41,171 nucleotides of DNA, taken from Clostridia bacterium. Its GTDB lineage: Bacteria > Bacillota > Clostridia > TANB77 > CAG-508. This document shows positions 1 to 9,093 of the stretch, in pieces; position 1 is the first letter of the stretch, and every line of letters starts with the position of its first letter. The DNA lies in NCBI GenBank assembly GCA_022797145.1, contig JAAWKA010000012.1, positions 1 to 41,171 on the forward strand, in the 5' to 3' direction. Made by a program: the position numbers and the translations under genes. Under the pieces are notes generated by a model. That model ran no database searches. It was not told the origin of the DNA and was given only the letters and a program-made list of their open reading frames with translations.

Positions 1-1
1 A

Positions 2-82
2 GAGATAGTGATATATAGAGTAGTAAAGAATAAAAGTAAGAGTATGAGGATAAAAGACAAGACAATTAGAAAGAGAAAATAA
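2..82 (+). CDS. C-terminal tail of an unknown upstream gene (partial)
   Basis: Frame 2 is open from the window edge and stops at TAA 80-82, giving about 26 codons with a strongly basic end (KDKTIRKRK). A strong terminator hairpin starts about 20 bases after the stop, which is what one expects at the end of a real transcription unit. Nothing in the tail identifies a family. It could be chance open frame, but the terminator placement favours a real 3' end. Confidence 0.35.
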   Translation, partial: EIVIYRVVKNKSKSMRIKDKTIRKRK

Positions 83-102
83 CTTCTTATAACCTTTAAC
101 TA

Positions 103-137
103 AAAAGTAGTTATTTAATATTTAAATAACTACTTTT
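103..137 (+). terminator. Intrinsic terminator, 15-bp stem
   Basis: Arms 103-117 and 123-137 are perfect reverse complements (AAAAGTAGTTATTTA / TAAATAACTACTTTT) around a 5-nt loop. The right arm ends in a T run, and the left arm starts with A's, so it could also work in the other direction. It separates the upstream gene from the gdpP promoter. Confidence 0.8.
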
Positions 138-180
138 GTCATAAATGCAAAAAAATTTCCAGATACTAGTCAATCTAGTC

Positions 181-209
181 TTGACAAAAAGCATGAGCAA
201 GAGTAAAAT
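181..209 (+). promoter_or_regulatory. Sigma-A promoter of gdpP
   Basis: TTGACA at 181-186, a 17-nt spacer, and TAAAAT at 204-209, about 25 nt before the gdpP start codon. Just upstream, ACTAG (165-169) and CTAGT (175-179) form a short inverted repeat that might bind a regulator; that part is speculative. Confidence 0.75.
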
Positions 210-234
210 ATACACATAAATAAAGGAGAAAAAA

Positions 235-2269
235 ATGCAAACTAAAAATAAAAATACATTTGAATTGTTAAATTCAAAAACAAAAATATATTTGACTATT
301 ATAGCAATATTATTAATTATAATTTGTTATTATCAAATAATATTAATAATACCAGCAATAATATTTTTTACTATGATATGCTCATATGCAATATGGTCAA
401 ACAATAAAAGAAAAGCAGAGTTATCAGAACATATACAAGAGCTAACAATAAATGTAGATTCAGCAGCAAAAAATACATTAATAAATTCTCCATTTCCATT
501 AGTAATAATGGAAACAGATGGTAATATAATATGGAAAAGTTCAAAATTTGTAAGTGAATTTGAAAATATACAAATACAAAAAGAGTTAAATGAATTAATA
601 GAAGAAATAAAGATAGATATAGAACAAACTGTAGCAGACAAAAACAAAAATAAAACAAAAGATAGAAACATACAAAAAGAAAGAGTAATAGATAAGAAAA
701 CATATAAGATAATTGGAGAATATGTAAAGACAAAACCACATGATAGAAAAAAGCAACAAGAATATATAATAATTCTATACTTTGTAGATAATACAGAATA
801 TGTAAAAATAGCAAAAAAATGTAAAGATTCACAAACATGTATAGGAATTATAATGATAGACAATTATGAAGAAATAGTACAAAGAATATCAGCAGAAGAA
901 AAGCCGCAAATAATAGCAAAAGTGGAAAAAGCAATATATGACTGGGCAATGGAATCAAATGGAGTAGTAATAAAATCAGATAGAGAAACATTTATATACT
1001 TTTTTGAACAAAGATATTTAGAAAAAATAAAAGAAAATAAATTTCAAATATTAGATATGGTAAAAGAAATACAACTAGAAGGATCATTACAATTAACTTT
1101 AAGTATTGCAATTTCAAATGAGGGAGCCACAGAATATGAAAAATATAAATCAGCATTATCTGGAATGGATATAGTTCTAGGAAGAGGTGGAGACCAAGCA
1201 GTAATAAGAGAAAATGAAAAATATCTATTTTTTGGAGGAAGAGCACAGGAGTTAGAAAAAAGAACAAAAGTAAAAGCAAGAATTGTAGCACATGCACTAG
1301 AAGAGCTAATAATGGAATCAAAAGATGTAATAATTATGGGACATGTAAATGGAGATATAGATTCTATTGGTTCAAGTCTTGGAATATATAGAATAGCAAA
1401 GACATTAGGAAAAAATGCCAATATAGTAAATAATGCAACAGGAAGTACATTAGAAAACTTTATAGAAGCAGTAAATCAAGAAGAAGATGAAAATATATTC
1501 ATAGATACAAATGAAGCTTTATCTAAAATAACACAAAACACACTACTAGTAATAGTAGACACACATAAAAAGAGTTATTTAGATGCACCAGAATTATTAG
1601 AAAAAACAAATAAAATAGTAGTAATAGATCATCATAGAAGAAGTACAGACTATATAGATACAGCAACAATAACATTTCATGAAGTATATGCATCCTCATC
1701 AGCAGAACTTGTAACAGAATTATTACAATATTTAGAAACACCAATAAGTTTAAAAAATATTGAAACAGAAGCACTATATGCAGGAATCATGATAGATACA
1801 AAAAACTTTACATTTAAAACAGGAGTTAGAACATTTGAAGCAGCAGCATTTTTGAGAAAATGTGGAATAGATATAATAAAAATAAAAAAATGGTTCCAGA
1901 CAGATTTAGAAAGCTATAAAACAATAGCTGATATAGTAAAAAATGTAGAAATAGTAAATGGACAAATAGGAATTTCAATAAATGAAAAACAAAATAAAGA
2001 TGCAGGATTAATATGTGCAAAAGCAGCAGATGAGTTATTAACAATAAACAATATAGCAGCTTCATTTGTAATAGGAAATCAAGGAGATAAAGTATGCATA
2101 AGTGGACGATCTATAGGAGAAATCAATGTACAAGTAATATTAGAAAAACTTCGGAGGAGGGGGACACATTACACTTGCAGGAGCACAAGTAGAAGGAATG
2201 ACAAAGCAAGAAGTAAAACAAGAATTAATAAAAAAAATAAATGAATATTTTGAAGAAATTGCAAGTTAA
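235..2269 (+). CDS. gdpP: Cyclic-di-AMP phosphodiesterase GdpP with an apparent +1 frameshift near the C terminus
   Basis: GdpP is a membrane-anchored DHH/DHHA1 phosphodiesterase that degrades c-di-AMP. Seen in order: two N-terminal membrane helices (about residues 17-55), a PAS-like region, a degenerate GGDEF domain (ending LGRGGDQAV), then the DHH domain with GHVNGDID (369-376), VDTH (441-444) and DHH (465-467). The start is ATG 235 behind AAAGGAG. The uninterrupted frame stops at 2244, but its last ~33 residues after EKL are unlike the family. Skipping one base (C2152) restores GGGGH and a normal DHHA1 tail ending EYFEEIAS at TAA 2267-2269. The gene is therefore given as 235-2269 with a frameshift after 2151: a mutation, a sequencing error or, less likely, programmed. 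It heads the gdpP-rplI-dnaB-tilS-ftsH run. Confidence 0.93.
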
Positions 2270-2306
2270 AAAAGATTAATTTTAAAGAAAGGAAGTATTA
2301 ATAAAA

Positions 2307-2753
2307 ATGAAAGTGATACTAAAACAGGATATAAAAGGTGTTGGAAAAAAAGACCAAATTATTAATGCAAATGATGGATATGCAAGAAACTACTTATTTC
2401 CTAAAAAATTAGCTGTACTAGCAGATAAAGAAAATATGACAAATTTAGAATCAAAAAAAGCATCACAAGAACATAAAAAAGACATAGAAAAGCAAGTAGC
2501 ACAAGAAATAGCCAAAAAGATAGAAGGAATATTATTAAAACTTCCAGTAAAAAGTGGAGAAAATGGGAAAGTATTTGGTTCTGTTACATCAAAAGAAATA
2601 TCACAAAATTTAGACAAGCAATATAACATAAAAATAGATAAAAAGAAAATAAACTTAGAAGAACCAATAAAAACATTAGGAAATTTTACAATAGAAATAA
2701 AGCTATATGATAATATAATAGCGAAATTAAAAATAAGTGTAATTTCAATGTAG
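2307..2753 (+). CDS. rplI: 50S ribosomal protein bL9
   Basis: The 148-residue length is normal for bL9, which binds 23S rRNA near the L1 stalk. The N-terminal RNA-binding domain carries the family pattern GKKDQIINANDGYARNYLFP (about residues 13-32), followed by the long charged central helix and the C-terminal domain (GKVFGSVTSKEI). It starts 37 nt after the repaired gdpP stop, behind AAAGAAAGGAAG, and lies between gdpP and dnaB as in many Bacillota. A hairpin follows the stop. Confidence 0.97.
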   Translation: MKVILKQDIKGVGKKDQIINANDGYARNYLFPKKLAVLADKENMTNLESKKASQEHKKDIEKQVAQEIAKKIEGILLKLPVKSGENGKVFGSVTSKEISQNLDKQYNIKIDKKKINLEEPIKTLGNFTIEIKLYDNIIAKLKISVISM

Positions 2754-2757
2754 AACA

Positions 2758-2806
2758 AAAACAGTGTTTCAAAATAAAATTTATATACTTTTGCAAACAC
2801 TGTTTT
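2758..2806 (+). terminator. Hairpin between rplI and dnaB
   Basis: AAAACAGTGTTT (2758-2769) and AAACACTGTTTT (2795-2806) are perfect 12-bp arms around a 25-nt loop, ending in TTTT. It starts 5 nt after the rplI stop and may lower read-through into dnaB rather than stop it fully. Confidence 0.55.
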
Positions 2807-2831
2807 AATAGTATAAATAAGGAGTAATAAT

Positions 2832-4166
2832 ATGGAACTAGGAAAAGTACCACCTAATGATATAGAAGCAGAACAAGCTGTACTAGGAAGTATGTTAACA
2901 GATAAAGATGCAGTTATTTCAGCAATAGAAATTTTAAAACAAGAAGATTTTTATAGAGAAGATAACAAAGCAATATATGGAGCAATATTAAACTTATATA
3001 ACAAAGCAGAGCCAATAGATATAATAACATTAAAAGCAGAACTTGTATCTATTGGAAAATTTGATGTAATAGGTGGATTGGAATATTTAGCAACTTTACC
3101 AGAGATGGCTCCAACAAGTGCTAATATAGATAAATATATAAAAATAGTAGAAGAAAAATCCATGCTTAGAAACTTAATACAAACAGCAAATCAAATAATT
3201 GCACTAGGATATGACCCTACACAAGAAGTAGAAAATATAATGGATGAAGCTGAAAAGAGAATTTTTAACACAATGCAAAAAAGAAATCAAAAAGGATATG
3301 CTTCAATAAAAGACATATTAGTAGATACTTTTGAAGGACTTGAAAAACTATATAATCAAAAACAACAAATTACTGGAATACCAACAGGATTTGCAGATTT
3401 AGACTATAAAACAGCAGGATTACATGAATCAGATCTAATATTAATAGCAGCAAGACCAGCAATGGGAAAATCAGCATTTGCACTAAATCTTGCTACAAAT
3501 GCAGCAGTAAGAGCAAAAAAAGGAGTTGTAATATTTAGTTTAGAAATGTCAAAAGAACAAATGGTAAACAGAATATTATGCAGTGAAGCAATGGTAGACA
3601 GTAATAAGATAAGAACAGGAAAAATAAATGACGAAGACTGGATGAAACTTGCGGGAGCCTTAGGACCATTATCAGAAGCAGGAATCTATATAGATGATAC
3701 ACCAGGAATTTCAATAATGGAAATAAGAGCTAAATGTAGGAAATTAAAACTAGAAAAAAACATAGGATTAGTAGTAATAGATTACTTGCAACTAGTGCAA
3801 GGAAGTGGAAAAGGAAGTAGAAGCCGTGAGCAGGAAATATCAGAAATAAGTAGGTCATTAAAAATATTAGCAAAAGAAATAAATGTACCAGTAATAGCAC
3901 TTTCACAATTATCAAGAGCACCAGAACAAAGACCAGACCATAGACCTATGTTATCAGACCTTCGTGAATCAGGAGCTATTGAGCAAGATGCAGATATTGT
4001 AATGTTTTTATATAGAGATGATTATTATAACGAAGATAGTGAGAAAAAAAATATAGCAGAAGTAATAATTGCAAAACATAGAGGGGGTTCAACAGGAACA
4101 GTAGATTTACTATGGTTAGGAAGTTATACAAAATTTGCAAATATAGATAAATATAGAGAAGATTAA
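2832..4166 (+). CDS. dnaB: Replicative DNA helicase DnaB
   Basis: 444 residues, normal for the hexameric helicase that unwinds DNA at the replication fork. The N-terminal domain opens with PPNDIEAEQAVLGSML, typical of DnaB. The RecA-like domain has Walker A ARPAMGKS (207-214), SLEMS, Walker B-like VVIDYLQLV, SQLSR, the DLRESGAIEQDAD stretch and the arginine-finger region AKHRGGSTG. The start is ATG 2832 behind AAGGAG. tilS follows after 23 nt, so the two are probably co-transcribed. No intein is seen. Confidence 0.97.
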   Translation: MELGKVPPNDIEAEQAVLGSMLTDKDAVISAIEILKQEDFYREDNKAIYGAILNLYNKAEPIDIITLKAELVSIGKFDVIGGLEYLATLPEMAPTSANIDKYIKIVEEKSMLRNLIQTANQIIALGYDPTQEVENIMDEAEKRIFNTMQKRNQKGYASIKDILVDTFEGLEKLYNQKQQITGIPTGFADLDYKTAGLHESDLILIAARPAMGKSAFALNLATNAAVRAKKGVVIFSLEMSKEQMVNRILCSEAMVDSNKIRTGKINDEDWMKLAGALGPLSEAGIYIDDTPGISIMEIRAKCRKLKLEKNIGLVVIDYLQLVQGSGKGSRSREQEISEISRSLKILAKEINVPVIALSQLSRAPEQRPDHRPMLSDLRESGAIEQDADIVMFLYRDDYYNEDSEKKNIAEVIIAKHRGGSTGTVDLLWLGSYTKFANIDKYRED

Positions 4167-4189
4167 GAACAAAAAGGATATTTTAGATT

Positions 4190-5200
4190 ATGAGACAAAA
4201 GGATACAATAAAAGAAATAATAATAAATACAATAAAGGAATATAATTTAATAAAAAATGGAGATAATATAGTAATAGGAGTGTCTGGGGGACCAGATTCT
4301 ATTGCTTTATTAGATGTATTAAATGAAATAAAAGAAAAATTCAAATTCAATATATATGTAGCACATATTAATCATATGATAAGAGAAGAATCAAAAGCAG
4401 ATCAGGAATATGTAAAAAACTATTGCAAGGCACGTGATATACAATGTTATATAAAAGAAATACCAATAAAAATACAAGCAAAACAAAAAAAGATAGGAAC
4501 AGAAGAAGCAGGAAGAATTGCAAGATACGAATTTTTTGAAGAAGTATTAAAAAAGACAAATTCTAATAAAATAGCTACAGCACACAACAAAAATGATAAT
4601 GCAGAAACAGTATTAATGAACATAATAAGAGGAAGTGGAACAACAGGACTAAAAGGAATAGAAGAAATAAGACAAGAAAAGTATATAAGACCATTAATAA
4701 AATGTACTAGGCAAGAAATAGAAACATATTGCATACAAAAAAAATTAAAACCATGTATAGATAAAACAAATAAAGAAAACATATATACAAGAAATAAAAT
4801 AAGAAACCAATTAATACCATATATACAAAAAGAATTCAATCCTAATATAATAGAAACATTAAATAGATTATCAGATATTTTAAAAAAAGAAAATGAATAT
4901 CTAGAAAAGGAAACACTAAAAACATATACGGAAATAGTAGAAAAGCAGACTAAAAAAGAAATAATAATAAATTTGAAAAAATTTAACCAATTAGAATTGG
5001 TTATAAAAAATAGGATTGTGTTATATACTATAAATAAACTATTTGGAACAAGTAATGGTATAGAAAAAATACATATACAAGATATAATAAAATTATGTAG
5101 CAACAATATAGGAAATAAATATCTAACTCCAAACAAAAAAGTAAAAATTTTAGTAAAGGACAAAAAAATATTTTTTATACCAAATACAGACAATCCCTAG
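4190..5200 (+). CDS. tilS: tRNA(Ile)-lysidine synthase TilS, short form
   Basis: TilS uses ATP and lysine to convert C34 of the CAU-anticodon tRNA-Ile to lysidine, so that it reads AUA. The PP-loop SGGPDS is at residues 32-37. The AHINHMIR and RIARYEFFEE stretches and the ATAHNKNDNAETVLMNIIRGSG block are also typical. At 336 residues it lacks the separate C-terminal domain of ~430-460-residue enzymes and resembles the known short type. AUA is a very frequent isoleucine codon here, so the enzyme should be essential. The hpt gene often found between tilS and ftsH is absent. Confidence 0.93.
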   Translation: MRQKDTIKEIIINTIKEYNLIKNGDNIVIGVSGGPDSIALLDVLNEIKEKFKFNIYVAHINHMIREESKADQEYVKNYCKARDIQCYIKEIPIKIQAKQKKIGTEEAGRIARYEFFEEVLKKTNSNKIATAHNKNDNAETVLMNIIRGSGTTGLKGIEEIRQEKYIRPLIKCTRQEIETYCIQKKLKPCIDKTNKENIYTRNKIRNQLIPYIQKEFNPNIIETLNRLSDILKKENEYLEKETLKTYTEIVEKQTKKEIIINLKKFNQLELVIKNRIVLYTINKLFGTSNGIEKIHIQDIIKLCSNNIGNKYLTPNKKVKILVKDKKIFFIPNTDNP

Positions 5201-5333
5201 ACAAAAACTGATACAGAGTGAAGATTTGACACAAAAAAGACATATAAAAAGTATTGAAAATAAAAAAGTGATGTGGTAATATTCACTACAATAAAAAACA
5301 AATTAAGATTTTATAAATAAGGAGGCAAGCAAT

Positions 5334-7133
5334 TTGAAGAGCGGATTAAAAACATTAGCAATGTGGCTAATAATAGGAGTAATATTTATTGTATTATTAA
5401 CATCAATTATGAATGATCCAAACACAAAAATGACATATTCTGAATTAATAAATAAAATAGAATCAACAGAAGTAAAAGAAATAGAATTATTATCAGATGA
5501 AAAAAAAGCAAATGTAACTTTAAAAGATAGTAACCTAAAAAAATCAGTTAATATACCAAACTTAGAAAGTTTTATGAGATATATAGAAGAACCATTAAGA
5601 ACTGGAACTGTAACATTATCACAAAAAGACCAATCTATATTTGTAACAATATTATCTTTATTAACACCATTTGGACTATTAATAATATTCTTAATATTCT
5701 GGTTTTTTGTAATGAATGGGCAACAAGGTGGAAACAAAACAATGTCTTTTGGAAAAAGTAAAGCAAGACTAATGGGAACAGAAGATAAAAATAAAGTTAC
5801 ATTTGAAGATGTAGCAGGAGTAGATGAAGAAAAAGAAGAATTAGAAGAAATAGTACAATTCTTAAAAAATCCAAGAAAATTCACAGATATGGGAGCAAGA
5901 ATACCAAAAGGAGTATTGCTTGTTGGTCAACCAGGAACAGGAAAAACATTACTTGCAAAAGCAGTAGCAGGAGAAGCAGGGGTTCCATTCTTTATAATAA
6001 GTGGTTCAGATTTTGTGGAAATGTTTGTAGGTGTAGGTGCTTCAAGAGTAAGAGATTTATTTGAAGAAGCAAAGAAAAAAGCACCATGTATTATATTTAT
6101 AGATGAAATAGATGCAGTAGGACGTCAAAGAGGAGCAGGATTAGGTGGAGGACATGATGAAAGAGAACAGACTTTAAACCAATTACTTGTTGAAATGGAT
6201 GGTTTTGGAACTAATGAAGGCGTAATAGTACTTGCAGCAACTAATAGACCAGATGTATTAGACAAAGCCTTATTAAGACCAGGAAGATTTGACCGTCAAA
6301 TAGTAGTATCAGCACCAGATGTAAAAGCTAGAGAACAAATACTAGAAGTGCATGCTAAAAAGAAAAAATTAGCAGAAGATGTAGATCTAAAAACAATAGC
6401 AAAAAATACATCAGGTTTTTCAGGAGCAGACTTAGAAAATGTACTAAATGAATCAGCATTACTTGCAGCAAGAAGAGATATACAAGAAATAGGAATGAAA
6501 GAAATAGAAGATGCAATGGTAAAAGTAACAATGGGACCAGAAAAGAAGACAAGAGTAAGAAGTGAAAAAGAAAACAAATTAGTAGCATATCATGAAGCAG
6601 GTCATGCAGTAGTAAGTAGATTTTTACCAACACAAGATGTAGTACATCAAATATCAATAGTTCCAAGAGGAATGGCTGGTGGCTATACAATGTATAGACC
6701 AACAGAAGATAAATCATTTATGTCAAAAACAGAAATGGAAGAAAGAATAATATCTTTACTTGGAGGAAGAGTAGCAGAAAAACTTATATTAGATGATGTA
6801 TCAACAGGAGCAAGCAATGATATAGAAAGAGCAACACAAATAGCAAGAAGTATGGTAACAAAATATGGTATGAGCGAAAGAATAGGAACTTTAATGCTTG
6901 GTTCAAATCAAGAAGAAGTATTTTTAGGAAGAGATTTTACACAAAGTAAAGAATATTCAGAAGAAACAGCAGCAATAATAGATGAAGAAACCAAGAAAAT
7001 AGTAGACACAGCATATAATAGAGCACAAGAAATATTAAAGGAAAATATAGATAAACTTCATATAGTAGCAGGAATATTATTAGAAAAAGAAAAAATAGAT
7101 GGAGATGAATTTGCAGAAATTTTTAATAAATAA
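5334..7133 (+). CDS. ftsH: ATP-dependent zinc metalloprotease FtsH
   Basis: A membrane-bound AAA+ protease of 599 residues that degrades misfolded membrane proteins and regulatory proteins. Two N-terminal membrane helices (about 8-25 and 104-125) flank an extracytoplasmic domain. The AAA module has Walker A GQPGTGKT (198-205), Walker B IIFIDEID and the second region of homology [20 protein letters not shown]. The protease domain has HEAGH (420-424) and the third zinc ligand D496. The start is TTG 5334, placed 8 nt after GGAGG; no better ATG fits. A 19-bp-stem terminator follows. Confidence 0.97.
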   Translation: MKSGLKTLAMWLIIGVIFIVLLTSIMNDPNTKMTYSELINKIESTEVKEIELLSDEKKANVTLKDSNLKKSVNIPNLESFMRYIEEPLRTGTVTLSQKDQSIFVTILSLLTPFGLLIIFLIFWFFVMNGQQGGNKTMSFGKSKARLMGTEDKNKVTFEDVAGVDEEKEELEEIVQFLKNPRKFTDMGARIPKGVLLVGQPGTGKTLLAKAVAGEAGVPFFIISGSDFVEMFVGVGASRVRDLFEEAKKKAPCIIFIDEIDAVGRQRGAGLGGGHDEREQTLNQLLVEMDGFGTNEGVIVLAATNRPDVLDKALLRPGRFDRQIVVSAPDVKAREQILEVHAKKKKLAEDVDLKTIAKNTSGFSGADLENVLNESALLAARRDIQEIGMKEIEDAMVKVTMGPEKKTRVRSEKENKLVAYHEAGHAVVSRFLPTQDVVHQISIVPRGMAGGYTMYRPTEDKSFMSKTEMEERIISLLGGRVAEKLILDDVSTGASNDIERATQIARSMVTKYGMSERIGTLMLGSNQEEVFLGRDFTQSKEYSEETAAIIDEETKKIVDTAYNRAQEILKENIDKLHIVAGILLEKEKIDGDEFAEIFNK

Positions 7134-7154
7134 ATAAATTAAAAAATGGAAATG

Positions 7155-7199
7155 ATAAACCTCAAACACAAACAGTTTTTGTTTGTGTTTGAGGTTTAT
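7155..7199 (+). terminator. Strong intrinsic terminator after ftsH
   Basis: Arms 7155-7173 and 7181-7199 form a perfect 19-bp stem with loop AGTTTTT. It closes the core-gene transcription unit. Confidence 0.9.
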
Positions 7200-7233
7200 T
7201 TAGTTAATAGGATAAATTTTGTTTACTAAAATA

Positions 7234-7285
7234 TTGACAAACCCAATACCTTGTTATACTATGTATAGTATAACAAGGTATTGGG
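7234..7285 (+). promoter_or_regulatory. padR-type promoter with a perfect 20-bp palindromic operator
   Basis: TTGACA (7234-7239) is followed by TATACT (7255-7260, 15-nt spacer) or TACTAT (7257-7262, 17-nt spacer). Overlapping the -10 is a perfect inverted repeat, 7242-7261 and 7266-7285, with a 4-nt TGTA centre. The right arm ends in GGG, the first bases of the ribosome site GGGAGG (7283-7288). PadR repressors bind dyad sites and commonly repress their own operon, so autoregulation is inferred. Confidence 0.7.
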
Positions 7286-7296
7286 AGGTAAAAAAT

Positions 7297-7635
7297 TTGA
7301 AAATAAATAAAGAATTGTTAAAAGGAAGTACTGATATATTAGTATTAAGTTTATTAGAGAATGAAAATATGTATGGTTATCAAATAATTAAAGAACTAAG
7401 TAAAAAATCTAAAAATATATTTGAGTTTCAAGAAGGAACACTATATCCAATATTACATAATTTAGAAGCTAAAAACTTTATTTCTTCTTATTGGGATACA
7501 GTAGCTGGGAAGAAAAGAAAATATTATTCCATAACAAAAGAAGGAAAAAAGCAATTAAATGAAAAAAAAGAAGAATGGAAAATTTTTAGCAGTGGAATTA
7601 ATGAAGTAGTGGGAGGTATTTTATATGGAAATTAA
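7297..7635 (+). CDS. PadR family transcriptional regulator
   Basis: About 112 residues from TTG 7297, 8 nt after GGGAGG. A longer open frame begins at 7219, but its first 26 codons run through the promoter and palindrome, so they are not protein. The protein begins LKINKELLKGSTDILVLSLL and continues with MYGYQIIKEL and the winged-helix stretch EGTLYPILHNLEAKNFI, then GKKRKYYSITKEG, all typical of PadR. It overlaps the next gene by 11 nt, so it is predicted to control the HAAS/SEDS-like membrane protein. The inducing signal is not visible. Confidence 0.9.
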   Translation: MKINKELLKGSTDILVLSLLENENMYGYQIIKELSKKSKNIFEFQEGTLYPILHNLEAKNFISSYWDTVAGKKRKYYSITKEGKKQLNEKKEEWKIFSSGINEVVGGILYGN

Positions 7636-8977
7636 AGACTTTTTGAAAATAGTTTGTAAACAAATAAAATATATACCAGCAAGAGAAGAAATAAAACAAG
7701 AATTACAAGAGCATATGCAAGAAATGAAACAAGAATACATAAATAATGGAATACAAGAAAAGCAAGCAGAGCAGAAAGTAGTTTTACAAATGGGGAAGGC
7801 AGAAGTTATAGGGAAAAGATTGAATAAAATACATAAACCTAAGTTAGATTGGAAACTATTAATACTAATAGTAATTCTAATAGGATATGGTTTATTAGTA
7901 GCTATTTTAAAAACTAATGTAAATTATAACTACATAAAAAATAATATTATATACATAATATTAGGTAGTTTTATAAGTATAGGAATATATTTTTTTGATT
8001 ATAGAAGAATAAAGAAATATGATATTATAACATACATAATATCATCAATAATAATGATTTTTCCTATGTTTACAATAAATGGAATTAAGCATATTAGAAT
8101 ATCTAATATGTCATTTATACCTTCAATACTTACGCTACAATTGTACACAATAGCTTTTGTTGGATTTATAAGCAGTTATAATGAAAATAATAAAATATTT
8201 GTAAATTTAAAATTAATAAGGAAAACGATATCAATAAATAAAGATTTAATAAAAATAATGTTATGTAGCATGCTTTCAATAATACTTATAATAAAATCAG
8301 AACTAATTTCAAATGCAATAATATTATCAATTATTTATTTAGTTATTAGTACATTTAAAATATTACAAGCTAGTAAAAATCAAAAAAGAAATTTGATAAT
8401 AATGTATGGAAGTCTTGCTATTTTTATATTAATAATATTATTTGAATTATTTATGAGCCCTTTTAGATTTAAAAGAATTATTTCATCATTCAAACCTGAA
8501 ATTGATCCACAAGGAGCTGGATATATAGGTATATTACAAAAAGAGGTAATAGAAAATGCACAATTTATAGGGGTAGCAAATACACAAATAGCTCATGAAG
8601 ACGAAATTATTATAAATAGTGAAGGAAATTATACATTTATATATTTAATTGAAAAAACAGGAATAATTGTTTCAGGATTATTAGTATGTACAATAATATT
8701 AACCTCAATAAAGCTTATTTATAATGCTAAAAGACTTAAAGAAATATATGGAAAATTTTTAATAATAGGATTAAGTTCATTATATATTATACAATCAGTA
8801 GCTAATATACTTATGAATATTAATCTAGGAATACAAATAAATATAAATTTACCATTTGTAACATATGGAGGAGCTTATTTCATAGTAAATATAATAAATA
8901 TAGCAATTATTTTATCAATATATAGAAGAAAAGATATAAATTTTTATGATAATCAAGTAATATTAAATAAAATTTGA
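7625..8977 (+). CDS. HAAS-domain membrane protein with FtsW/RodA/SpoVE-like (SEDS) body
   Basis: 450 residues. The N-terminal ~75 residues form a soluble helical domain of the HAAS/DUF1700 type usually encoded next to PadR genes (KQELQEHMQEMKQEYINNG). About ten membrane helices follow. The C-terminal half shows SEDS-family signatures: FRFKRIISSFKPEIDPQGAGY and, near the end, LPFVTYGGAYF (compare LPFVSYGG in FtsW/RodA). The aspartate that SEDS glycosyltransferases need for catalysis seems replaced: where they have EGHTDFIF this protein has EGNYTFIY. It may be a non-catalytic SEDS relative, perhaps tuning envelope synthesis under PadR control. It overlaps padR by 11 nt. Confidence 0.8.
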   Translation: MEIKDFLKIVCKQIKYIPAREEIKQELQEHMQEMKQEYINNGIQEKQAEQKVVLQMGKAEVIGKRLNKIHKPKLDWKLLILIVILIGYGLLVAILKTNVNYNYIKNNIIYIILGSFISIGIYFFDYRRIKKYDIITYIISSIIMIFPMFTINGIKHIRISNMSFIPSILTLQLYTIAFVGFISSYNENNKIFVNLKLIRKTISINKDLIKIMLCSMLSIILIIKSELISNAIILSIIYLVISTFKILQASKNQKRNLIIMYGSLAIFILIILFELFMSPFRFKRIISSFKPEIDPQGAGYIGILQKEVIENAQFIGVANTQIAHEDEIIINSEGNYTFIYLIEKTGIIVSGLLVCTIILTSIKLIYNAKRLKEIYGKFLIIGLSSLYIIQSVANILMNINLGIQININLPFVTYGGAYFIVNIINIAIILSIYRRKDINFYDNQVILNKI

Positions 8978-9093
8978 TAAATTTAAAAGAGAAAATTATA
9001 AATTTTAATTTTACAAAAAAGGAAAAAAATATATACAAAAAAAAGAAAAAATATTATAATAAAAAAGAAAAAGTAAAAGGAGTTCGTCAAATT

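Noticed and set aside
992..1321. Leu/Phe-rich minus-strand open frames under core genes (this one and many alike)
   Set aside because: They are shadows of A-rich genes on the plus strand and have no ribosome sites or family motifs.
5201..5333. Search for hpt or another small gene between tilS and ftsH
   Set aside because: Only the ftsH leader is present; TTGACA at 5226-5231 lacks a well-spaced -10.
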